Notes under the pieces: generated by a model
Seen by the model: only the letters and a program-made list of their open reading frames with translations
What the model was told of the DNA's origin: nothing
Databases searched by the model: none
Made by a program: the position numbers and the translations under genes
Assembly (NCBI GenBank): GCA_002212725.1
Contig: MTCR01000093.1
Location: 1-64,000, forward strand
DNA from: Sphingobacteriales bacterium TSM_CSM
GTDB taxonomy: Bacteria; Bacteroidota; Bacteroidia; Chitinophagales; UBA2359
Length of the DNA: 64,000 bases
Direction of reading: 5' to 3'
Shown: one piece after another, positions 37,966 to 47,065 of the stretch
How the letters are laid out: each line of letters opens with the position of its first letter
Position numbering within the stretch: position 1 is the first letter of the stretch

Positions 37966-38799
37966 ATGTTGCAGATGCAATATGGTATTTGCCCGTTAAG
38001 TGTAGCGCCTTTGCGCAAAGAACCTTCCCATAAAAGCGAAATGGTAAGCCAACTGCTTTTTGGGGAAACATTTACCATATTGAAACAGCAAGAGCACTGG
38101 CTGGAGGTAAAATGTACCCACGATGCCTATATTGGTTGGCTCGATGAAAAACAATGCCTTCCAATACCGGTAAAAGAATACGACCGGCTGCTGTTAAGCC
38201 CATGCGCCTATACCACCGAACCGGTACAAGAAATGGTGTTCCGGTCGGTACATTTTCCGCTGTTATGGGGCAGTTCCCTGCCGGCATGCAGCAACAAAGA
38301 AGGAACCATAAACAACCTGCCCTACCGCTGCTATGGCGAAGTGACAAGCGCCGCCGCCGGTACGGCTCAGCCCGCGCAATTGCTTGATTATGCCCGCACT
38401 TTTTTACATGCCCCTTACCTTTGGGGCGGGCGCACCTTGTTCGGCATTGACTGTTCGGGGTTTACCCAACTTGTTTTTAAGGTGTGCAATATACCCTTAC
38501 AGCGCGATGCTTATCAACAAGCCCAACAAGGTAAATTGGTATTGGATTTTGCCTCCGTATTGCCCGGCGACCTGCTTTTTTTCAACAACAGCAGCGGAAA
38601 AATTACCCACGTAGGCATAGCGCTTGGCAATGGTAAAATTATTCATGCTTCGGGTTGTGTGCGCATTGACGGGCTAAAGGAGCAGGGCATTTTTCATTCG
38701 GAAACCGGCATACAAACCCACCAACTTAAACTCATTAAACGGTTAACACCCGAAACTCCTGCCCGAACCGTTAAAGATTTTAACCGCCCGGCACTTTAA
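37966..38799 (+). CDS. C40-family NlpC/P60 peptidoglycan hydrolase with SH3-like N-terminus
   Basis: A 277-residue protein. The N-terminal region (about 5-70) is a bacterial SH3-like fold (VAPLRKEPSHKSEMVSQLLFGETFTIL, YIGWLDEKQ). The catalytic NlpC/P60 domain (about 137-270) has Cys163 in GIDCSGFTQLV, His215 in ITHVGIAL, and a third polar residue at His227. The YLWGG motif before the Cys is typical. It should cut γ-D-glutamyl-diamino acid bonds in peptidoglycan stem peptides. No signal peptide is obvious, which is common in this Bacteroidota subfamily. Confidence 0.94.
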   Translation: MLQMQYGICPLSVAPLRKEPSHKSEMVSQLLFGETFTILKQQEHWLEVKCTHDAYIGWLDEKQCLPIPVKEYDRLLLSPCAYTTEPVQEMVFRSVHFPLLWGSSLPACSNKEGTINNLPYRCYGEVTSAAAGTAQPAQLLDYARTFLHAPYLWGGRTLFGIDCSGFTQLVFKVCNIPLQRDAYQQAQQGKLVLDFASVLPGDLLFFNNSSGKITHVGIALGNGKIIHASGCVRIDGLKEQGIFHSETGIQTHQLKLIKRLTPETPARTVKDFNRPAL

Positions 38800-38835
38800 C
38801 CGCTTTTTTTAGCTTTAACAATAGATTTTTGTTGC

Positions 38836-38843
38836 TATATTTG
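38836..38843 (+). promoter_or_regulatory. Putative -7 promoter box (TATATTTG) for the helicase gene
   Basis: Exact TAnnTTTG match 28 bases before the start at 38872; no clear -33 box. Confidence 0.5.
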
Positions 38844-38871
38844 CAGAACAGATGACCAACCGCCACCCTGT

Positions 38872-40182
38872 ATGCTGCAACTTGACCTCAACCCCGAATT
38901 TACCCATACCCTTAAATTGCTGGAAGACCCGGCCGGACATCATATTTTCCTCACCGGCCGCGCCGGAACAGGTAAATCAACCCTGTTGCAGCATTTCAGA
39001 GAAGTAACACAAAAAAAAATTGCCGTATTGGCTCCTACCGGACTGGCCGCCCTTAATGTGCGCGGGCAAACCATTCACTCCTTCTTCGGGTTTCCGCCCC
39101 ACCCCTTTCACAATGACCATATAAAAAAACGCCGCAATAACCAAATTTACCAAAACCTCGATGCCATTGTTATTGACGAAGTATCAATGGTAAGAGCCGA
39201 TATTTTAGATGCCATTGACTACTTCATGCGCATAAACGGCCGCGAGCGCAGCCTGCCTTTTGGCGGCGTACAAATGATTTTTATTGGCGACCTGTTTCAA
39301 CTGCCGCCCGTCATTTCTTCGGAAATAGAAAAACAAATGTTCAATTTTTTATACAATACGCCTTATTTTTTCAGCGCCCATGTTTTGCGCAAATTGCCGC
39401 TGCACTATATTGAACTGAAAAAGGTGTACCGGCAAAAAGACCGCTACTTTCTTGATTTGCTCGATTCTATACGAACAAAAACCATTGACGACGAAACACT
39501 GAAACACCTTAATACCCGATGCCTGCTGCCTAATAACCCCCTGCCCGCCAACAAAGATTTGTATATAACCCTTACCAGCACCAATTATATTGCACAAAGT
39601 ATTAACAACCGCGAACTCGATAAACTCAACACGCCCGCATACACCTTCGCCGCCGATATTGTGGGCAATTTTGATGAACATAATATGCCCAACGATAAAA
39701 CACTTACCCTGAAAGAAGGCGCTCAGGTAATGTTTGTGCGTAACGACCAATGGTACAGGTGGGTAAACGGCACACTCGGTGTTATTTCTTACCTCGACAG
39801 CGATACCATTTGCGTATCGGTAAACAGTGGCGGTAGCGAAGTGGTGTATGCACTTGAAAAAAGCACATGGGAAATACTTCGCTATCAATACAACCCCGAA
39901 GAAAATAAAATTACCACCGAAGTAATTGGCAGTTTTAACCAATTCCCCATAAAACTGGCCTGGGCTATTACCATACACAAAAGCCAGGGTAAAACCTTTA
40001 ACCATGTTCTTATTGACATTGGAAAAGGCGCCTTTGCCCCCGGACAGGTTTATGTTGCTCTAAGCCGGTGCACCACCTTAGAGGGTATTGTACTCAAAAA
40101 CCCCATCCGCTACCGCGATATTATTGTTGATGAGCGCATTTTGAATTTTGCCAGCAATACCGGGTTATACACCCAAATTTAA
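38872..40182 (+). CDS. Pif1-like superfamily 1 DNA helicase
   Basis: A 436-residue ATP-dependent helicase. Walker A is GRAGTGKS (29-36), then APTGLAALNVRGQTIHSFF (motif Ia), IDEVSM (Walker B, 101-106), GGVQMIFIGDLFQLPPV (motif III) and, near the end, AWAITIHKSQGKTF and VYVALSRCTTLEGI (motifs V and VI). This set is the Pif1/RecD2-type signature; members unwind forked or G-quadruplex DNA. There is no HRDC or UvrD C-terminal extension. It is monocistronic and ends 6 bases before the convergent GlsB-like gene. Confidence 0.95.
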   Translation: MLQLDLNPEFTHTLKLLEDPAGHHIFLTGRAGTGKSTLLQHFREVTQKKIAVLAPTGLAALNVRGQTIHSFFGFPPHPFHNDHIKKRRNNQIYQNLDAIVIDEVSMVRADILDAIDYFMRINGRERSLPFGGVQMIFIGDLFQLPPVISSEIEKQMFNFLYNTPYFFSAHVLRKLPLHYIELKKVYRQKDRYFLDLLDSIRTKTIDDETLKHLNTRCLLPNNPLPANKDLYITLTSTNYIAQSINNRELDKLNTPAYTFAADIVGNFDEHNMPNDKTLTLKEGAQVMFVRNDQWYRWVNGTLGVISYLDSDTICVSVNSGGSEVVYALEKSTWEILRYQYNPEENKITTEVIGSFNQFPIKLAWAITIHKSQGKTFNHVLIDIGKGAFAPGQVYVALSRCTTLEGIVLKNPIRYRDIIVDERILNFASNTGLYTQI

Positions 40183-40188
40183 CCTCGC

Positions 40189-40434
40189 CTACCGGCGTAT
40201 CAGCCCGATGAGAAACAGCAACACCAATGCGCCAATTACGCCTTCAATAATGTCGCCCAATAGCCCCGAACCAAGGTGTATGTCCAAAATTCCAAACAGC
40301 CACGAGCCAAACCATGCACCAACAATGCCCACAATAATGTTGCCCAACAGGCCAAAGCCATAACCTTTGCGCAAAAAACCGGCCAGCCAGCCAATAATTG
40401 CGCCAACAATTAAAGAGTACAATAAACTTCCCAT
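40189..40434 (-). CDS. GlsB/YeaQ/YmgE family small membrane protein
   Basis: An 81-residue glycine-rich protein with three membrane spans (MGSLLYSLIVGAIIGWLAGF, LLGNIIVGIVGAWFGSWLF, DIIEGVIGALVLLFLIGLI). This is the transglycosylase-associated/GlsB-like stress membrane family; the biochemical function is not established. The frame is open from 40599, but the canonical start MGSLLYSL is the ATG at 40434 and the extra 55 residues look unrelated, so they were dropped. Confidence 0.9.
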   Translation of the reverse strand: MGSLLYSLIVGAIIGWLAGFLRKGYGFGLLGNIIVGIVGAWFGSWLFGILDIHLGSGLLGDIIEGVIGALVLLFLIGLIRR

Positions 40435-40538
40435 AATATAATTTTTAAAGGTGCGGAAATGCCGGCGCTTAACAACAACAAGGTAAACATAAAGCGCCAA
40501 AACCGAGCAACAAAAAGGTTGTTTACCGCATTTTTTTC

Positions 40539-40573
40539 CAAAAAAAAGGCAACCTGCCTTAAAGGAGGTTGCC
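40539..40573 (-). terminator. Terminator after the giant T9SS type B gene
   Basis: Read on the minus strand, GGCAACCT pairs with AGGTTGCC around a 9-base loop and is followed by a run of eight T. It sits 35 bases after the stop of the 1852-residue gene. Confidence 0.8.
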
Positions 40574-40607
40574 CGGTCATTCTTCAAACACACTAACAAG
40601 CCTTTAG

Positions 40608-43600
40608 TTATCTGTGCAATTCTATGAAACCGCTTTTAATATCGGCTTTGTTGCCGGTTTTGGGGTCTATGTAGTAAAAGTAGGTGCCATCGGGGGCATT
40701 TTCGTTACTGCCCTGCCAATTGCCATCCCAGGCAAAATCATTTGAGTAGTCAGATACGGCATACATAACATCGCCCCAACGGTTAAAAATAACCAATTTG
40801 GGCTGATTGGCACTGTAGCATTCAATACCCGAAATAAGGAATACGTCATTCACCCCGTCGCCGTTGGGCGAAAATCCTTCGGCAACCGCAATGGCGCAAT
40901 CATTGGTGTTTGGGGTTATGTTAACAAGCACCAATGCAGTATCGCATAACTCACTGCCGCTGTCGCCGGCGGGTATGCAAATGGCATAGTAAAAACTATC
41001 AATGCCGGCAAAGTCAACGTTTGGAATATAGGTAATGGTATTGTCCGCCGTATTAATAATGGCCGAGCCGTTTACCGGAAAACTTACCAAATCAATGCTC
41101 AAAACGGGCAACGGTTCGGGTAAGGTGTCATTACCAAGCACTGCTATGGTTACGGGCATATTTGCATCGGTTTGGGCAGTATCGTTTACCGCTGCAAGGT
41201 TATAGGTTGGCGGCGGGTTAATAATGCTGTCTTCAATAGTAATAAAAACCCATGCGGTATCACTGATTAAGCCGGTAGCATCGGTAATGAGGTAGCTGAA
41301 AGAGTCGGTTCCGGTGTAACCCTGCGCCGGAATGTAATCCAGTTCCAGATTAACCAAATCAATATCAACCGATGCGCCATCAACAAAAGGCGGATTGAGC
41401 AGAATAATGGCGGTAATCTGGTCATCATCGGGGTCGTAGTCATTAGCCAGCACGTCAATCAATACCGGCACATCAACACCGGTGGTGGCAGTATCATTTA
41501 CCGCTACCGGCGGGTCGTTCACATTGGTTACCGTTATGCAAAAAGTTACGGCAAAGCAATCCTGGGCAGGTGTGCAAACCTGCAGGGTAAAGGTATCAAT
41601 ACCCGTAAAACCGGGGTCGGGCAGGTATTGCACGCAGTTTTCGTTAAGAACCAGTCCGCCGTTTAAGGGTAGTGCCGTTACAAAAGCGGTATCAATGTTT
41701 ACATTGGCTAAGAAATCGGGCAGGCAAAGGGTAAGTGGAGTTTCCTGCTGAGTGGTATCGGCAATTTTAAGCGTATCGGTACTCACAAAAATACTCACAT
41801 AAGCAGTATCGCACAAAGTTGGGCTGCCATTATCGCAAATAATATAGGCAAAATAGTCGGTACCTATAAAATTGTTGTCCGGTTCATACAGTGTTGTATA
41901 ATCCTCATTGAGTGTTACAATGCCGTGTGCAGGTTCCGAAACAAAGGTAATGGCAACCGGGTCGCCGTCGGGGTCGCTGTCGTTGTCTAATATGGCAATT
42001 ACCACCGGTGTGTTCAATACGGTTGTAGTTTGGTCATCGGCAGCTAAGGGAGGGTTATTGTTGTAGAGACCCAAACCTACGGTAATTACCACTGTTGCCG
42101 TGTCGCATAAAACGGGGCTTCCGTTGTCGCAAATAATATATTGCAGCGAGTCGGTGCCGGTAAAATCTTGCTGGGGTGTGTAGGTTACAGAACCGTTGGG
42201 GTTAATAATGGCCGTGCCATGCTGCGGGAGCAAGGGCAGGCCGGGTTGTACGAGCAGGGTGTCGCCGCCAAACGGGTCGTAATCGTTTTGCGTTACCGGT
42301 ATAATGGCCGGCGTGTTCAGGGGTATGGTATCCATATCGCCAATGGCAACCGGCGGAAGGTTGGCAGTGGTGGGTGGCAGCACGTAAATGGTTACCAATG
42401 TAACATCGCAACTGCCAGCCACATCGCAAATCTGGTATTCAAAATAATCGGTTCCGGTAAAGCCGGTTTGCGGAGTATAAACTACATTACCTGTGCCGGG
42501 CACAACGGCAATAGCGCCATTATCGGGGCCGCCCCACACTTCGGTAAGTTCTATGGCAGTGCCGCTGTCATTGGCAAAAACGTTGATGGTAACAGGTGTA
42601 TTTTGTGCGGTGAAGGCAATATCGGGTTCGGCATTAATGGGCGCCGGCACAACGGTAATGGCTACATAGGCAGTATCGCACAAAACGGGGTTGCCGGTAT
42701 CGCAAATAATATAGGGGAAGTAATCGGTTCCGGTAAAATCGGGGTTTGAGGTATAGCTGAAACCGCTTTCATCGGGCAGCAATGACACAGTACCGTTATA
42801 GGGTTGTGCGCCAATGCTCAGGGTGGCAATGCTGCCATCGGGGTCAAAATCGTTGGTCAATACGTCAATAACAGCCGGTATGCCTTCGGTGGCGGCTGCC
42901 TCATCATCGGTGGCCACCGGCGGCAGGTTTTGGCAACCGGTGTTGCCTATTTCCACACCCACTTCGGCCTGCGCACAAAAACCCGCCGGGTCGCAAACCG
43001 AATAGGCAAACAAATCGCAGCCGGTAAAGCCCGGGTTGGGGGTATAGGTTACTGTTCCATCGGGGTTAATGGAAATGGTTCCGTTTTCGGGATTGTTGGT
43101 AATGGCAGAAACGGTAAGGGGGTCATTGTCGGGGTCGGTATCGTTCAATAAAACGGGTATATCAACCGGCGTATTTACCGGGGTTTGTGCCACATCATTG
43201 TTGGGTGTTGGCGGCAGGTTTAACCCGTTTGGAAGAATGGTAACAGTAACGAGGGTAACATCGCAAACACCCGATGGGTTGCAAATCTGGTACAGGAAAT
43301 TATCTTGCCCGGTATAGCCGGCATCGGGTTGGTAGGTAACCTCTCCGGTGGCGGGGTCAAGGCTTTCAATACTACCATACAGGGGCAATACCAATACCTG
43401 CGAGACTTCAATACCTTCCCCAAAATCGTTGTTCAAAATATTGAAGGAAACAGGCGTATTAATGGTGGTAAACACCAAATCGGGCTGCGCATCTACCAAT
43501 AGCGGTGCGGTTACATAAACGGTAACGGTAGCTTGGTCGCACAGTCCGGCGGGGTCGCACAGGTTATAGGTAAACACATCGGTACCGGCAAAAGCAGGGT

Positions 43601-46166
43601 TGGGCGTGTAGGTAATAGTTCCGTTGGAGTTAATAGCCACCGTACCGTTGGCAGGTTGAGCAATTACTACCAAACCCAATTGTGCAAGCGTATTGTCGGG
43701 GTCAGAATCGTTGTTGAGCACCGAAATGGTTACAGGTGTGTTTTGGGGTGTATTGTCCGTATCGTTTCCGGCCACAGGCGGTTGGTTAACGGTGTCAGGT
43801 GTAACGGTAACGGTAACGGTTTCCTGCTGGCAGTTGCCGCCCGAATCGCAAACGGTATAGGTAAAAGTATCTGTACCCTGAAAACCGCTGCCGGGCGTAT
43901 AGGTAACGGTATTGTTGGGGTTCAATACAGCGGTTCCGTTGGCAGGCTGGGTAATTCCGGTAACATCAAGGGCGCTGCCACTGTCGTTATTAAGTACCGC
44001 CACCGTTACGGGGTTGCCTTGCAAGGTAGTTGCTGCATCGGGTTGGGGGTCTAAGGGCGGCAGTTCGGGGGGCAATATGGTTAGTACTACAATAGCGGTA
44101 TCGCAAACGGTTCCGGTGTTACAGGGCACACAGGCCAGGTACGTAAATTCATCAATGCCCGCATAACCGCTTTGGGGAGTGTAGTTTATGGTATTGGCGG
44201 GGTTTACTGTTGCGGTTCCGTGCGTGGGATTGGTTAGTACCACCGGTGTCATGGGGCTTCCGCAAACGTGCGAGTCGTTGGCCAGCACGTTTACCGGTGT
44301 AGCGGTGCCATTGTTGACCAACGTTGCCACATCGTCCTGGGCATCGGGGGCGGTGCAACCTACATGTACATAGGCCAAGGCGGTATCGCACTGTCCGGCG
44401 GTATTACAGCCTACAATTTCCACAATATCAGTTCCAAAATAACCGGGCAAAGGGGTGTATTGCAGGCAGGTATCGCCCAAAATATTGAGGCTGCAATTAA
44501 AAGTGGTATTGGCATCGGTAATGGCAGCATCGGGCACATCGCAAAACTGCACACAAATTTGAACGGGCAACATGGGTTGGGTACAGTAATCGGTTTGGTA
44601 GTTGCAGTTGGTTACCGGGGGCAATATTTCCACAAAAACTTTGGCAGTATCGCAAAAAGCCGGGCTGCCGTTATCGCAGATAAGATATTGAAAACAATCG
44701 CCTGTGGTACAGGTGTCGCCTACGGTGTAGAGCAATTGGCTGCCAAACATAGCCACTGTGCCGCAGGCAGAGGCGGTAAACAGTTCGGTAATGGTAAGCG
44801 GTTGCCCGTCGGGGTCCAGGTCATTGTCCAGCACGTTGAGCACCAGCGTTTCACCCGGTGCGGCCACGTAATTGTCGTTTACGGCTACAGGCGGGTTATT
44901 ACCACCGCACGAAGGGGTTATTTCTATGGTTGTGGTGTTGGTGCTGCAATTTCCCGAAACATCGCAAACAGAAAAGGTAATAACATCAGTTCCTTCAAAA
45001 ACCGATGTGGTAAGGTAGGTATAACAGCCGTTGCCGTTTGGCATTACGGTACCTGTTCCGTTTACCGAAGTCGTAACCGAGCCTGCTGTAGCGGGGTTAA
45101 TGCCGCAAAACTGCGGGCACAGTTCCAGCGAAGCAAACGGCTGTGTGCAAAACTGTTCAGAAATGGTGCAATTGCCCGATGAACTGACCGATATGTTTAC
45201 GGTTGCTGTATTGCACAAGCCACAGCCGTTGCAAATGGTATATTGTAAGGCATCGGGGCCGTTATAGCCCGATGTGGGGGTGTACAATATTTGTCCGCCG
45301 CTGATTACCGCCGTTCCATGTGCCGGAGCGCTGTTTATTTGGGTAAGCGCCAGGGTGCTGTTGCACTGTTCTTCATCATTGGCAACCACGGGCAGCAGTG
45401 CTCCGCTAAGGCCGTTGCCGCCGTAGGCAATGCCGTTTACCACTACGCCGGTATTGCTTACTACAGCCACATCGGGGTTGGCAACGGGGGTTATACAACC
45501 TACATACACCAGTGCAACAGAGGTAGAACACAGCGAGGGGATTTGTTCATCGCACACCACAATAGAAACCGTATCGGTACCCAAAAAGCCCGGCAGCGGC
45601 GTGTAGCGCAGGCAGGAGTCGTTCAGTACTACCAAACTGCAATGAAAGGTAGTGTTTGAAAGTTCGGCGCTAATATGCCAGTTGTCGCCGTTGGGGTCTT
45701 GCCAGTCTTCGCAAATAATAACCGGCGTTAGCGGCTGGGTGCAAAACTCAAGGTCAAAAACGGGTGTGGGCGCCACGTTTACCACCGGCAGTTGCGAGGC
45801 AGGTATAACATTTACCGTAACCGATGCCCCGGCAATATTGCCCTGAAAATCTTTTACGGTATAGGTAAATACATCGGTGCCAATAAAACCCGGATTGGGG
45901 GTATAGCGCACATAGAGTTTGCCGGGTAATATTTCGGCTGTGCCATTGGCAGGCAACATGGGCAGCGTATGCAAAAAAATGGCGCTGCCCTCATCATTAT
46001 CGGTAACGGCAACGGTTACCCATGTGTTTTGCAGGGTAAAGGCCTCATCGTCTGTTGCTACCGGAAGGTCCATTAAATCGCAACCTGTGCCGGCAAATGC
46101 CGGTGGTAAAGACCCGAACAACAAAAACAAGGTAATTAATACGGCGACGATGCTTGTGTGTTTCAT
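40608..46166 (-). CDS. Giant surface protein of tandem Ig/cadherin-like repeats with gliding-motility-associated (T9SS type B) C-terminus
   Basis: An 1852-residue protein. Residues 1-25 form a signal peptide (ending PAFAG). About 17-18 tandem β-sandwich repeats of roughly 90-100 residues follow. Each contains a PVANDD-like start, an IxVLxNDxDPD core and a YTPxxGFxGTDxFxYxICD end, as in tandem-95/VCBS-type repeats. Many repeats carry paired Cys (ICDNGSPxLCDTA) and Asp-rich calcium-binding turns. The C-terminal 85 residues are the type B sorting domain (AEGFSPNGDGVNDVF, LVIFNRWGDVMY, WDGNWQG, PDGTYFYYI). It is probably a long extracellular adhesin exported by the T9SS and stiffened by calcium. 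Confidence 0.95.
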   Translation of the reverse strand: MKHTSIVAVLITLFLLFGSLPPAFAGTGCDLMDLPVATDDEAFTLQNTWVTVAVTDNDEGSAIFLHTLPMLPANGTAEILPGKLYVRYTPNPGFIGTDVFTYTVKDFQGNIAGASVTVNVIPASQLPVVNVAPTPVFDLEFCTQPLTPVIICEDWQDPNGDNWHISAELSNTTFHCSLVVLNDSCLRYTPLPGFLGTDTVSIVVCDEQIPSLCSTSVALVYVGCITPVANPDVAVVSNTGVVVNGIAYGGNGLSGALLPVVANDEEQCNSTLALTQINSAPAHGTAVISGGQILYTPTSGYNGPDALQYTICNGCGLCNTATVNISVSSSGNCTISEQFCTQPFASLELCPQFCGINPATAGSVTTSVNGTGTVMPNGNGCYTYLTTSVFEGTDVITFSVCDVSGNCSTNTTTIEITPSCGGNNPPVAVNDNYVAAPGETLVLNVLDNDLDPDGQPLTITELFTASACGTVAMFGSQLLYTVGDTCTTGDCFQYLICDNGSPAFCDTAKVFVEILPPVTNCNYQTDYCTQPMLPVQICVQFCDVPDAAITDANTTFNCSLNILGDTCLQYTPLPGYFGTDIVEIVGCNTAGQCDTALAYVHVGCTAPDAQDDVATLVNNGTATPVNVLANDSHVCGSPMTPVVLTNPTHGTATVNPANTINYTPQSGYAGIDEFTYLACVPCNTGTVCDTAIVVLTILPPELPPLDPQPDAATTLQGNPVTVAVLNNDSGSALDVTGITQPANGTAVLNPNNTVTYTPGSGFQGTDTFTYTVCDSGGNCQQETVTVTVTPDTVNQPPVAGNDTDNTPQNTPVTISVLNNDSDPDNTLAQLGLVVIAQPANGTVAINSNGTITYTPNPAFAGTDVFTYNLCDPAGLCDQATVTVYVTAPLLVDAQPDLVFTTINTPVSFNILNNDFGEGIEVSQVLVLPLYGSIESLDPATGEVTYQPDAGYTGQDNFLYQICNPSGVCDVTLVTVTILPNGLNLPPTPNNDVAQTPVNTPVDIPVLLNDTDPDNDPLTVSAITNNPENGTISINPDGTVTYTPNPGFTGCDLFAYSVCDPAGFCAQAEVGVEIGNTGCQNLPPVATDDEAAATEGIPAVIDVLTNDFDPDGSIATLSIGAQPYNGTVSLLPDESGFSYTSNPDFTGTDYFPYIICDTGNPVLCDTAYVAITVVPAPINAEPDIAFTAQNTPVTINVFANDSGTAIELTEVWGGPDNGAIAVVPGTGNVVYTPQTGFTGTDYFEYQICDVAGSCDVTLVTIYVLPPTTANLPPVAIGDMDTIPLNTPAIIPVTQNDYDPFGGDTLLVQPGLPLLPQHGTAIINPNGSVTYTPQQDFTGTDSLQYIICDNGSPVLCDTATVVITVGLGLYNNNPPLAADDQTTTVLNTPVVIAILDNDSDPDGDPVAITFVSEPAHGIVTLNEDYTTLYEPDNNFIGTDYFAYIICDNGSPTLCDTAYVSIFVSTDTLKIADTTQQETPLTLCLPDFLANVNIDTAFVTALPLNGGLVLNENCVQYLPDPGFTGIDTFTLQVCTPAQDCFAVTFCITVTNVNDPPVAVNDTATTGVDVPVLIDVLANDYDPDDDQITAIILLNPPFVDGASVDIDLVNLELDYIPAQGYTGTDSFSYLITDATGLISDTAWVFITIEDSIINPPPTYNLAAVNDTAQTDANMPVTIAVLGNDTLPEPLPVLSIDLVSFPVNGSAIINTADNTITYIPNVDFAGIDSFYYAICIPAGDSGSELCDTALVLVNITPNTNDCAIAVAEGFSPNGDGVNDVFLISGIECYSANQPKLVIFNRWGDVMYAVSDYSNDFAWDGNWQGSNENAPDGTYFYYIDPKTGNKADIKSGFIELHR

Positions 46167-46491
46167 GGAAGAATGAAAATTGAATGGTAACAGTTAAGGC
46201 TTGACTATTTAACTCTTCCAAAAACCTTGCCAATTATTACAAACCTCTTTTCTTTTTATGCCATGCAGCCCATAAAAAATCGGTTTATATAGTTTTAAAA
46301 CCTTGCCCTGTTCCATAAATTCCTTTAGAGTGCCTGCCCGCAAAAATTACAGCCGTTCAGCGCCGCAACCGGGGCGGCTCAAACAAAACTGCTCTTTTTT
46401 GGCAGTTAACACTTGGCCGCAAACCGTTTTTTTGCGTTCTTTGTCTTTTTAGCAGTACAACCAACTTTTTTCTGTTTCTTTTATACTTTTA
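46167..46491. other. Divergent intergenic region
   Basis: 325 bases between the giant gene (minus) and the isochorismatase-like gene (plus). It should contain both promoters. No exact TAnnTTTG box on the plus strand, gene or stable hairpin was recognised. Confidence 0.4.
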
Positions 46492-47055
46492 ATGCCGTTT
46501 ATGAACACAAACCCCGGAATACCACACCGCCCTCAAACCGCCCTGCTCCTCATTGACATACAGGAGCGGTTAATGCCCGTTATTGCCAACCGCCAGCAAG
46601 TTATTGACAATGCCAACAAACTGTTGCAGGGCGCTCAAATTCTCAACCTACCGGTAATTGTTACCGAACAGTACCCCAGAGGATTGGGTAAAACCTGTTC
46701 CGAAATACAACTGCCGCCCAACCAGCCGGTCATAGAAAAAACCTGTTTCAGTTGCATGTTGTCTGACGGGGTAATGCAGCAGTTGAAACGGTCGGGTACA
46801 AAATCGGTTGTTTTGGCTGGTGCGGAAGCACATATTTGCGTGTTGAAAACTGCCCTTGACGCCCTGCAAAACGGCTTTGAAGTACATGTGGTTGCCGATG
46901 CCGTATCTTCCCGCACCGAACAGAACCGGCAGTTGGCCTTGGAGCGCATGCGGCAATCGGGCGCGTTTATTGTTTCGGTGGAAATGATTTTGTTCCAACT
47001 TATGGAAGAAGCCGGAACCGATGAATTTAAACAAATCAGTAAACTCATAAAATAA
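46492..47055 (+). CDS. Isochorismatase-like cysteine hydrolase
   Basis: A 187-residue cytoplasmic hydrolase of the isochorismatase/nicotinamidase superfamily. The catalytic triad is visible as Asp22 (LLIDIQERL), Lys83 (IEKTCFSC) and Cys116 (AEAHICVLKTALDAL). The cis-peptide before the Cys and the short length place it with the YcaC-like group, whose substrates are mostly unknown. A second Met at 46501 is a possible start. The acyl-CoA synthetase gene follows 10 bases after the stop. Confidence 0.92.
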   Translation: MPFMNTNPGIPHRPQTALLLIDIQERLMPVIANRQQVIDNANKLLQGAQILNLPVIVTEQYPRGLGKTCSEIQLPPNQPVIEKTCFSCMLSDGVMQQLKRSGTKSVVLAGAEAHICVLKTALDALQNGFEVHVVADAVSSRTEQNRQLALERMRQSGAFIVSVEMILFQLMEEAGTDEFKQISKLIK

Positions 47056-47065
47056 ATTCAACTGT

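Noticed and set aside
44268-45182. A 304-codon plus-strand frame inside the giant repeat gene
   Set aside because: Antisense shadow of the tandem repeats; Gly/Val/Ile-rich composition and no motif.
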